Below are positions 1 through 6,634 of a stretch of DNA of 64,000 bases, piece after piece. Position 1 is the first letter of the stretch. Every line of letters starts with the position of its first letter. Under the pieces are notes generated by a model. It ran no database searches. It was not told the origin of the DNA and saw only the letters and a list, made by a program, of their open reading frames with translations. This DNA comes from Streptomyces chartreusis NRRL 3882 (lineage in GTDB: Bacteria > Actinomycetota > Actinomycetes > Streptomycetales > Streptomycetaceae): contig NZ_LT963352.1 of the NCBI RefSeq assembly GCF_900236475.1, positions 6,080,001 through 6,144,000 on the forward strand. Direction: 5' to 3'. Both the position numbers and the translations under genes were made by a program.

Positions 1-90
1 CGGCTGGTCCGGGAGCTCGTCGAGGACTCCTACGACCTCGTCGTCGCGGGCCTGCCGCGAGCGGACCGCCTCCGCCTCGACCGGTCCTGA
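1..90 (+). CDS. C-terminal end of a MmcQ/YjbR-like protein (partial)
   Basis: An open frame enters from the left edge and stops with TGA after 29 codons. The residues read as an acidic and hydrophobic stretch (ELVEDSYDLVVAGLPRADR), which resembles the conserved end of MmcQ/YjbR family proteins, where a D-S-Y-x-L-V-V-x-x-L-P motif closes the fold. It lies 20 bp before the next gene on the same strand, so the two may be co-transcribed. Only the tail is visible, so the family call rests on one short motif. Confidence 0.5.
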   Translation, partial: RLVRELVEDSYDLVVAGLPRADRLRLDRS

Positions 91-110
91 CGCTTACGTA
101 TGCTCGGATC

Positions 111-464
111 ATGACCGACAGCAGCGCGCTCGACCCCGAGGACCGCAAGATCGTCACCCTGGCCCGTTCCGCACGGGCCCGCAACGGCGTGCCCGAGGGG
201 GCGGCCGTACGGGACGAGACCGGACGTACGTATGTCGCGGGGACCGTGGCCCTCGACTCCCTGAGGCTCAGTGCCCTCCAGACGGCGGTGGCGATGGCGG
301 TGGCCTCGGGCGCGACGTCGCTGGAGGCGGCGGCGGTCGTGACGGAGGCGGAGACGGCGTCCGCCGAGGACCGGGCGGCGGTACGGGATCTCGGTGGGGC
401 GGGGACGCCGGTACTGATCGCCGGGCCCGACGGGACGGTCCGTGCCACGGTGACCGCCGGCTGA
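111..464 (+). CDS. Cytidine deaminase-like protein lacking the zinc site
   Basis: A 117-residue protein of the size of a small cytidine deaminase, in the position upstream of era where streptomycetes commonly carry a gene annotated as such. The sequence contains no cysteine at all, and the HAE and PCxxC zinc-binding motifs of active deaminases are absent: the helix that should carry HAE reads SALQTAVAMAVASGA and the second motif region reads SAEDRAAVRDLGG. The fold may be kept, but classical zinc-dependent deamination is not possible. It starts 20 bp after the upstream fragment and probably belongs to the same transcript. The role is unknown; a structural or regulatory function is inference. 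Confidence 0.7.
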   Translation: MTDSSALDPEDRKIVTLARSARARNGVPEGAAVRDETGRTYVAGTVALDSLRLSALQTAVAMAVASGATSLEAAAVVTEAETASAEDRAAVRDLGGAGTPVLIAGPDGTVRATVTAG

Positions 465-646
465 CGTGCTGGCCGAACTTCGCTGTAACCGGCGGTAATT
501 AGGCGAGATTTCAACCTTGCCGCCGTCTGCCCCAGCCGCATCAATGGAACCGTCAGTTCCGACGGACCGTCAGGTTCGGCTCTCGGCAGTGTGTCCGCAT
601 CCACGTGCCGAGCGGTCCCCCCACACGGAAAGGGAACCGTAATCCC

Positions 647-1123
647 ATGAGATGCAAGCGAATCGGAGCGGGCGCGGCCCTGGCGGCCGGTGCCCTCGCG
701 GTCACCGGGCTCGCCTTCGCCCCCGCCGCACTCGCCGTCACCCCTCAGACGGCGACGATCAGCGCCGACTGCGGCACCTTCGGCAGTGGCGAGGCCACGC
801 TCACGGCCACGCAGGACGGCACCGCCGCCACCGTCACCGTCAAGTCGTCCGCGATCACCGCGCCGATCGGCCTCGGCGAGGACTCGATCGCGTCCACCCT
901 CACCCTGGTGAAGACCGGCGGCGGCACCGTCGACTTCACCGGCACGGAGAACCCGGCGATGGCCGCCGGCGCCCCCGTCGAGGTCGGCCCCCTCAGCGGC
1001 ACCGTGGCTTCCGGCGACAGCCTGGAGGCCTTCGGCGGCTCGCTGAAGATGACCGTCTTCGGCATCACCATCACCTGCACGGCGACCGGGCCGCAGTCGC
1101 CGGGCCCGTTCGTGTTCGACTGA
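647..1123 (+). CDS. Small secreted protein with signal peptide
   Basis: A 158-residue protein. The N-terminus is a classic Sec signal: a basic MRCKR start, then an Ala/Leu/Gly-rich stretch of about 25 residues ending in an Ala-x-Ala cleavage site near residue 33. The start at 647 is chosen because it places the signal peptide at the N-terminus; the same frame is open from 605 but adds a charged extension. The mature part is Thr/Gly/Ser rich and beta-strand-like, with one cysteine near its start (ADCGTF) and one near its end (ITCTA), which probably form a disulfide. I do not recognise a family. It stands alone, convergent with glnK. Confidence 0.75.
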   Translation: MRCKRIGAGAALAAGALAVTGLAFAPAALAVTPQTATISADCGTFGSGEATLTATQDGTAATVTVKSSAITAPIGLGEDSIASTLTLVKTGGGTVDFTGTENPAMAAGAPVEVGPLSGTVASGDSLEAFGGSLKMTVFGITITCTATGPQSPGPFVFD

Positions 1124-1145
1124 TCCCGGCCGGGCCGGGCGCGAC

Positions 1146-1484
1146 CTACAGCGCGTCCGGCCCGCGCTCGCCCGTCCGCACCCGCACGACCGTGTCCACG
1201 GGCAGCGCCCACACCTTGCCGTCGCCGATCTTGCCGGTGTGCGCGGCCTTCACGACCGCGTCGATGACGGCCTCGGCGTCCGCGTCCTCGACGACGACCT
1301 CGATCCGGACCTTCGGCACCAGGTCGACCTGGTACTCGGCGCCGCGGTACACCTCGGTGTGGCCGCGCTGCCGTCCGTAGCCGCTGGCCTCGCTCACGGT
1401 CAGGCCCTGCACGCCGAGTTCCTGCAAGGCGTTCTTGATCTCGTCGAGGCGGTACGGCTTGACGATCGCGGTGATGAGCTTCAT
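1146..1484 (-). CDS. glnK: PII nitrogen regulatory protein GlnK
   Basis: A 112-residue PII signal protein that senses 2-oxoglutarate, ATP and ADP and gates the ammonium channel encoded next to it. The family signature is complete: MKLITAIVKP at the start, the T-loop with YRGAEY (Tyr51 is the residue modified in PII proteins, by adenylylation in actinobacteria), and TGKIGDGKVW in the B-loop/C-loop region. The start codon overlaps the amtB stop as ATGA, so the two are translationally coupled. No glnD-like modifying enzyme lies downstream, unlike the classical amtB-glnK-glnD operon. Confidence 0.93.
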   Translation of the reverse strand: MKLITAIVKPYRLDEIKNALQELGVQGLTVSEASGYGRQRGHTEVYRGAEYQVDLVPKVRIEVVVEDADAEAVIDAVVKAAHTGKIGDGKVWALPVDTVVRVRTGERGPDAL

Positions 1485-2791
1485 GCCTGGGGGGTGACCT
1501 TCTGGGCGGAGGAGACGACGGAGGAGGAGACCGGGGCGCCGTGGCCCAGGACCCCGTGATCGTAGGCCGTCTCGGCGTGCACCGTAAGGTCCAGGCCCGT
1601 CTGCTCCTGCTCCTCGCTCGCGCGGAAGCCCATCGTGGCGTCGATCAGCTTGCCGATCCCGTACGTCACACCGAACGCGTACACCGCCACCACGACCACG
1701 GCCAGCAGCTGCTTGCCGAGCTGGCCGAGGCCGCCGCCGTAGAGGAGGCCCTCGGCGCCGCCCGTCATCGACTCCACGGCGAAGACGCCGATGAGGAGCG
1801 TGCCGATGACACCGCCGACCAGGTGGACGCCGACGACGTCGAGGGAGTCGTCGTAGTTCAGCTTGAACTTCCAGCTCACGGCGTAACTGCAGACGGCACC
1901 GGCGGTGAGGCCGACGACCAGGGCGCCGAGCAGGGACACCGAACCGCAGGACGGGGTGATGGCGACCAGGCCCGCGACCGCGCCGGACGCGGCGCCCAGG
2001 GTGGTGGGGTGGCCGTCGCGCTTCTGCTCGACGAAGAGCCAGCCGAGCAGGCCGGTGCAGCCCGCGGCGAGGGTGTTGAGGAACGCGGCGGCCGCGAGGC
2101 CGTTGGCGCCGAGGGCCGAGCCGGCGTTGAAGCCGAACCAGCCGAACCAGAGCAGACCGGCGCCCAGCATCACCATGGGCAGGTTGTGCGGGCGCATGGC
2201 GTCCTTCTTGAAGCCCAGTCGCGGGCCCAGGACCAGGCACAACGCGAGCCCCGAGGCACCGGAGACGATCTCCACGGGCAGTCCGCCGGCGAAGTCGAGG
2301 GCACCGAGCCGGTCGAGGATCCAGCCGCCCGGGCCCCAGACCCAGTGCGCGACCGGAACGTATACGAGCAGCGCCCACACCGGCACGAAGACCAGCCACG
2401 CCCCGAACTTCGCCCGGTCGGCGACCGCGCCGCTGACCAGGGCGGCGGTGATGATCGCGAAGGTGAGCTGGAAGGTGGCGAACAGGAGGGTGGGGACCGT
2501 GCCCTGGACGCTGTCCGGCCCGAGGCCGCTCATGCCGGCGTGGTCGAGCCCGCCGATGAGCCCGCCCGCGGCGTCCTCGCCGAAGGCGAGGGAGTAGCCG
2601 GCGGCCAGCCACACCACCGTCACCAGGGCGATCGACACGAAGCTCATCATCAGCATGTTGAGCACGCTCTTCGTGCGGACCATGCCGCCGTAGAACAGGG
2701 CCAGGCCCGGGGTCATCAGCAGGACGAGGGCGGTGGCGGCGAGCAGCCAGGCGGTGTCGCCGGTGTCGGCGCTTGCGGCGGCCAGAGGCAC
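1481..2791 (-). CDS. amtB: AmtB-type ammonium transporter
   Basis: A 436-residue polytopic membrane protein of the Amt/Mep/Rh family with about eleven membrane spans, without an obvious cleaved signal. Family motifs are clear: LFYGGMVRTKSVLNMLMMS near residue 32, the Trp-rich HWVWGPGGWI near 149, and LDFAGG at 165-170 holding the conserved Asp166. The second pore histidine is present at His323 (DVVGVHLVGG). The first pore histidine, normally in GGxxVHI, is Glu174 (GGLPVEI), confirmed by the GAG codon. The gene leads a two-gene operon with glnK, and a GlnR-like operator lies 55 bp upstream, so nitrogen limitation probably induces it. Confidence 0.93.
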   Translation of the reverse strand: MPLAAASADTGDTAWLLAATALVLLMTPGLALFYGGMVRTKSVLNMLMMSFVSIALVTVVWLAAGYSLAFGEDAAGGLIGGLDHAGMSGLGPDSVQGTVPTLLFATFQLTFAIITAALVSGAVADRAKFGAWLVFVPVWALLVYVPVAHWVWGPGGWILDRLGALDFAGGLPVEIVSGASGLALCLVLGPRLGFKKDAMRPHNLPMVMLGAGLLWFGWFGFNAGSALGANGLAAAAFLNTLAAGCTGLLGWLFVEQKRDGHPTTLGAASGAVAGLVAITPSCGSVSLLGALVVGLTAGAVCSYAVSWKFKLNYDDSLDVVGVHLVGGVIGTLLIGVFAVESMTGGAEGLLYGGGLGQLGKQLLAVVVVAVYAFGVTYGIGKLIDATMGFRASEEQEQTGLDLTVHAETAYDHGVLGHGAPVSSSVVSSAQKVTPQA

Positions 2792-2845
2792 GGTGTCTCC
2801 AACGAGGTGGGGCTCCGGGGGCTCGTCAGAGGTTCACCGGCCTGC

Positions 2846-2883
2846 GTTTCCGGTTGCGTACGAGTGTGTTTCCGTGACGTTTC
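2846..2883 (-). promoter_or_regulatory. Putative GlnR operator upstream of amtB
   Basis: On the minus strand four 5-bp boxes follow each other with exact 6-nt spacers: GAAAC, GAAAC, GTACG, GAAAC. GlnR sites of streptomycetes have alternating gTnAC and GaAAC boxes in this 11-bp periodicity. The two GaAAC boxes (2868-2872 and 2846-2850) match fully and the two gTnAC boxes partly. The site ends 55 bp before the amtB start. The periodicity is seen; GlnR binding is inferred. Confidence 0.5.
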
Positions 2884-2972
2884 GTTGCCTGCGGGTTTCC
2901 GGAACCTCACGGGCCGGGCGGCGTTCGGGCGCCTGTGCGGCGGGGCTCTGTGGATCAGGGAGAATGGGCGCC

Positions 2973-3926
2973 ATGAGCGTTCGTACCCAGTCATCCGAAG
3001 AGCCGGCCGAAGCTGTCCACCGGGCTGGCTTCGCCTGCTTCGTGGGCCGTCCCAACGCGGGCAAGTCCACCCTCACGAATGCTCTGGTCGGCCAGAAGGT
3101 GGCGATCACGGCGAACCAGCCGCAGACGACGCGGCACACCGTGCGGGGCATCGTGCACCGCCCGGACGCCCAGCTGATCCTGGTCGACACCCCGGGGCTG
3201 CACAAGCCGCGCACGCTGCTGGGCGAGCGGCTGAACGACGTCGTGCGCACGACGTGGGCCGAGGTGGACGTGATCGGCTTCTGCCTGCCGGCGAACGAGA
3301 AGCTCGGCCCCGGCGACCGCTTCATCGCGAAGGAACTCGCGTCCATCAAGAAGACGCCGAAGATCGCGATCGTCACGAAGACGGACCTGGTGGACGGCAA
3401 GGCGCTCGCCGAGCAGCTCATCGCGATCGACCAGCTCGGCAAGGAGCTGGGCTTCGAGTGGGCGGAGATCGTCCCGGTGTCGGCGGTCGGCGACAAGCAG
3501 GTGGGCCTGCTGGCCGACCTGATCGTCCCCCTCCTGCCGGAGGGCCCGGCGCTCTACCCCGAGGGCGACCTGACCGACGAGCCCGAGCAGGTCATGATCG
3601 CGGAGCTGATCCGGGAGGCCGCGCTGGAGGGCGTCCGCGACGAGCTCCCGCACTCCATCGCCGTCGTCGTCGAGGAGATGCTCCCCCGCGAGGACCGCCC
3701 CGCCGACAAGCCCCTGCTCGACATCCACGCCTTCGTCTACATCGAGCGCCCCAGCCAGAAGGGCATCATCATCGGCCCCAAGGGCAAGCGTCTGAAGGAG
3801 GTCGGCATCAAGTCCCGCAAACAGATCGAGGCACTCCTCGGGACACCGGTGTTCCTGGACCTCCACGTGAAGGTCGCGAAGGACTGGCAGCGGGACCCGA
3901 GGCAGCTGCGCAAGCTGGGGTTCTGA
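2973..3926 (+). CDS. era: GTPase Era
   Basis: A 317-residue Era GTPase that binds near the 3' end of 16S rRNA during 30S subunit maturation. The GTPase domain shows G1 GRPNAGKST (residues 25-33), the switch region ANQPQTTRHTVRG, G3 DTPGLHKP, G4 TKTD and a G5-like SAVG. The C-terminal third is the KH RNA-binding domain with IIIGPKGKRLKEVG. The start at 2973 (MSVRTQ) follows CAGGGAG with suitable spacing; ATG 2964 in the same frame is possible. Length is normal for actinobacterial Era. The gene is convergent with the lasso exporter gene. Confidence 0.96.
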   Translation: MSVRTQSSEEPAEAVHRAGFACFVGRPNAGKSTLTNALVGQKVAITANQPQTTRHTVRGIVHRPDAQLILVDTPGLHKPRTLLGERLNDVVRTTWAEVDVIGFCLPANEKLGPGDRFIAKELASIKKTPKIAIVTKTDLVDGKALAEQLIAIDQLGKELGFEWAEIVPVSAVGDKQVGLLADLIVPLLPEGPALYPEGDLTDEPEQVMIAELIREAALEGVRDELPHSIAVVVEEMLPREDRPADKPLLDIHAFVYIERPSQKGIIIGPKGKRLKEVGIKSRKQIEALLGTPVFLDLHVKVAKDWQRDPRQLRKLGF

Positions 3927-3966
3927 GGAGCCGGCTTCCCGTGCCGGTGGGACGTCACGCGGACGG

Positions 3967-5793
3967 TCACCCGGCGCCGCCCTTCAGGCCGGCCGTGCGC
4001 GGCACGCGGAGATCCCCGGTCTGCTGAGCGCGGAGGAGCGACCGGTAGTGCTCACTGCTGTCGAGGAGCTCCCCATGGCTGCCCGTGGCGACGACCCGGC
4101 CGGCGTCGAGGACGACGATCAGGTCCGCGGCGTGGATGGTGGACATGCGGTGCGCGATCACGAGCAACGTGCACTCCCGCGTGGCTTCCCGCATCGACCT
4201 GCGCAGCGCCGCCTCGCTGACCGCGTCCAGATGGGCGGTCGGCTCGTCCAGCAGGAGCAGACGCGGCCGGGCCAGCAGAGCACGGGCGATGGCGATCCGC
4301 TGGCGCTCACCACCGGAGAGCGCCATGCCGTGCTCACCGGCGTCGGTGTCCAGGCCCCGCGGCAGACGGGTGATCAGGTCCGACAGGTGCGCCAGCTCGA
4401 CCACCCGGTCGAGCTCCTCCGGTTCAGCGTCCGGGACGGCGTACATCAGGTTCTCCCGCAGTGTGCCGTACAGCACCGGGGCATGCTGTTCCACCAGGCC
4501 GATCCGGGCCCGGTGTTCGGCCCGGCCGCTCGCCCGTATGTCACGGCCCTCGGCAAGGATGTGGCCGCTGTCCGGGTCGTAGAACCGCTCGATCAGCGCG
4601 AACACGGTGGACTTTCCGACTCCCGAGCTGCCGATCAGGGCCACGTGGGAGTGCTCCGGTGCCTCGAAGGTCACGCCGCGCAGGACGGGACGGCGCGGTT
4701 CGTAGCCGAACCACACGTCACGGAACTCCAGCGCGGGCGCCCGTGACCGGCCGCCGCTGCCCCCCGCCGGGCGGGACACCGGAGCTCCGGCTCCCGACAC
4801 GGCGTCCTGCTCCGTGGGCAGCTCCAGCACTTCCGTGACCCTGCGGTACGCGCCCACGCCCTGCTCCATGGTGCTGAGGGACTGGAACAGCATGCCGATC
4901 GGCTCCACCAGATAGATCATGTACAGCAGGAAGGCGGCGAGATCGGCGATCGACCCCTGCCGGTCGGCGACCCGCATGCCGCCGATGAGCAGCACGACGA
5001 CGAAGGATCCTTTGACGGCCAGCTGGATCGCCGGTGCCACCACGGCGTCGAGCTTCGCCATCCGCACACTTCCCGCGTACGCCGATCGGGCGCCATCCGC
5101 GATGCGGTCGGTTTCGCGCTGCTCGGCGCGGCTGGCCCGGACCGTGCGGATGGCACCGAGCGCGCGCTCCAGATCAGCGGTCATCGCACCCGTCGCCCGC
5201 TGCGTGGACAGCGACGCCACCTCGATGCCGTGCAGCACCGAGACGACGATCATGGTGGCGATCGCCACCATGCCCAGCACGACGAGGAACATCAACCAGT
5301 CGAGCCAGATCATCAGCGCCACGACACCGATCAGCCCGATGACACCGGTGATCGCTTCGGTGAAGCCCTCCGCGACGAGCAGCCGCAAGGTCGTGCTGTC
5401 GGTGCTGGTGCGCGAGATCAGATCGCCTATGCGGTGGCGGTCGTAGACGGCCATGGGCAACCGCAGCACGTGCTTGATCAGGCCGAGCCGGATCCCCAGG
5501 ACGATCCCTTCGCCCGTCCGGGCCAGGACGAACTGGGCGAGGCCCTGCACCAGTGCCTGGGCGAGGAAGAGGACGACGAGCAGCACCAGGGCGGTCCCGA
5601 TCGCGCTGCCGGAGGTGGTCGACTCGATCACCTGCTTGACCAGCAGCGGTTGGGCCAGGCTCAGAGCGGAGGCTCCCAGTGTCAGCAGGACGGCGAGAGC
5701 CACCCACCGCCGGTGGCCGTGCAGCAGGCGCAGGAAGTCCCGCGGCGCGGTCCGGCTCCGCTCGTCGGTCTCACCCGTCGCTCGGGGCTTCAT
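3967..5793 (-). CDS. Lasso peptide ABC exporter (D protein), fused permease and ATPase
   Basis: A 608-residue ABC half-transporter of the exporter type, with an N-terminal membrane domain of about six spans (residues 30-320) and a C-terminal ATPase. Motifs: Walker A GSSGVGKST, signature LSGGERQRIAIARALL, Walker B LLLLDEPTAHLD, and the H-loop in VIAHRMST. It is the last gene of the lasso cluster and its start overlaps the B2 gene by 23 bp. D proteins of this kind export the mature lasso peptide and often give self-protection. There is no peptidase C39 domain, as expected when a separate B2 protein removes the leader. Confidence 0.88.
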   Translation of the reverse strand: MKPRATGETDERSRTAPRDFLRLLHGHRRWVALAVLLTLGASALSLAQPLLVKQVIESTTSGSAIGTALVLLVVLFLAQALVQGLAQFVLARTGEGIVLGIRLGLIKHVLRLPMAVYDRHRIGDLISRTSTDSTTLRLLVAEGFTEAITGVIGLIGVVALMIWLDWLMFLVVLGMVAIATMIVVSVLHGIEVASLSTQRATGAMTADLERALGAIRTVRASRAEQRETDRIADGARSAYAGSVRMAKLDAVVAPAIQLAVKGSFVVVLLIGGMRVADRQGSIADLAAFLLYMIYLVEPIGMLFQSLSTMEQGVGAYRRVTEVLELPTEQDAVSGAGAPVSRPAGGSGGRSRAPALEFRDVWFGYEPRRPVLRGVTFEAPEHSHVALIGSSGVGKSTVFALIERFYDPDSGHILAEGRDIRASGRAEHRARIGLVEQHAPVLYGTLRENLMYAVPDAEPEELDRVVELAHLSDLITRLPRGLDTDAGEHGMALSGGERQRIAIARALLARPRLLLLDEPTAHLDAVSEAALRRSMREATRECTLLVIAHRMSTIHAADLIVVLDAGRVVATGSHGELLDSSEHYRSLLRAQQTGDLRVPRTAGLKGGAG

Positions 5794-6244
5794 GGATCAC
5801 GGCCTCACGGCGGACGGAACCAGGAACGCAGGGCACGGTGAACAGGGGGCGGAAGTAGTCGGGCGGGTGCTCCTCTCCCACCGGCACCCCCTCCGCCTCC
5901 ACCCAGGCGTGCGCACCGAAGGGCGGCAGGCGCCGCGCGCCCACGCACCAGGTGGGCCACTGGCCGTGCAGGCGGCACAGCAGGACCGTGGCGAGCGACC
6001 GGGGCAGGCACCCTTCCCGCCCCCCGCACGCGAGGCTGACCGCGACCACGGAGTCCCGGGCGGCCCGGGTCTGCCCGAGGGTGGCCGGACGGGCGCCCCG
6101 GCGCAGCCACTCCAGCGCGGCCCGTATGCGCCGGGGGCGCTGACGGGCCAGGAGCCGCGCTGCTCCCACGGCGAGCCGGACCGGGATCCGGCGCCGCAGA
6201 GGAACCGAGCGCGGGTCGTGGAAGATCACCTCCGGTGAGGTCAT
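5771..6244 (-). CDS. Lasso peptide leader peptidase (B2, transglutaminase-like)
   Basis: A 157-residue protein of the lasso B2 family, a papain/transglutaminase-like cysteine protease that removes the precursor leader before cyclisation. The catalytic Cys is Cys79 in GCLPRSLA and the His is His112 in FGAHAWVE, both in family context. The third triad residue is usually Asp; at both plausible positions (118 and 124) this protein has Glu (VEAEG and PVGE). The start at 6244 overlaps the B1 stop as ATGA; a longer frame to 6286 is open but would start inside B1. The downstream exporter gene overlaps its end. Confidence 0.85.
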   Translation of the reverse strand: MTSPEVIFHDPRSVPLRRRIPVRLAVGAARLLARQRPRRIRAALEWLRRGARPATLGQTRAARDSVVAVSLACGGREGCLPRSLATVLLCRLHGQWPTWCVGARRLPPFGAHAWVEAEGVPVGEEHPPDYFRPLFTVPCVPGSVRREAVIHEAPSDG

Positions 6245-6621
6245 CGCCGCTCCCTCCCCGCACGCCGGCCGCGCAGGTGCGGCCATCGGCCGCCCATCCG
6301 CCGCCGCACCAGCCCGACGGGCCGGGCCGTCGGAGCTCGGGCGCCCTCTCCCGGCCCGTCGCTGTCCGCTTCGCCCAGGCCCGCCGAGTACAGTCCGCCG
6401 ACCAGGTCCCGGACGTCCCGCCGCGCCGTGCCGATGTCCACCGCGTACTCCGCGCTGAGCGTCTGCGCGGCGTCGTCTTCGCTGCCGCCCGCCAGCAACG
6501 TGTGCAAGGCGACGGCGGCGCTGGGATTGAGCGTCCAGTACTGGTTGCGGTCCTCGTCGAGGATCGCGATCCCGTAGTCGGTCTCGGCCGTGAACACACC
6601 CTCACGCAGCTTGAACGCCAT
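6241..6621 (-). CDS. Lasso peptide RRE protein (B1, PqqD family) with Arg-rich tail
   Basis: A 126-residue PqqD-like protein, the RiPP recognition element that binds the precursor leader and presents it to B2. The first 85 or so residues fit the family: a beta-hairpin (GIAILDEDRNQYWTLNPSA) followed by three helices and the closing LVGGLYSAGLG. After this comes a tail of roughly 40 residues, Gly/Pro-rich and then strongly basic (VRRRMGGRWPHLRGRRAGRERR, split here as one region near residues 103-126), that is longer than in most stand-alone B1 proteins. It sits between the cyclase and B2, which matches the split B1/B2 arrangement of actinobacterial clusters. Confidence 0.85.
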   Translation of the reverse strand: MAFKLREGVFTAETDYGIAILDEDRNQYWTLNPSAAVALHTLLAGGSEDDAAQTLSAEYAVDIGTARRDVRDLVGGLYSAGLGEADSDGPGEGARAPTARPVGLVRRRMGGRWPHLRGRRAGRERR

Positions 6622-6634
6622 CGGCCGTCTCCAT

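Noticed and set aside
652..1380. A 242-residue Arg/His-rich frame over the secreted protein gene
   Set aside because: It is an out-of-frame shadow; composition is typical of GC-rich read-through and the 647-1123 gene has the codon bias and a signal peptide.
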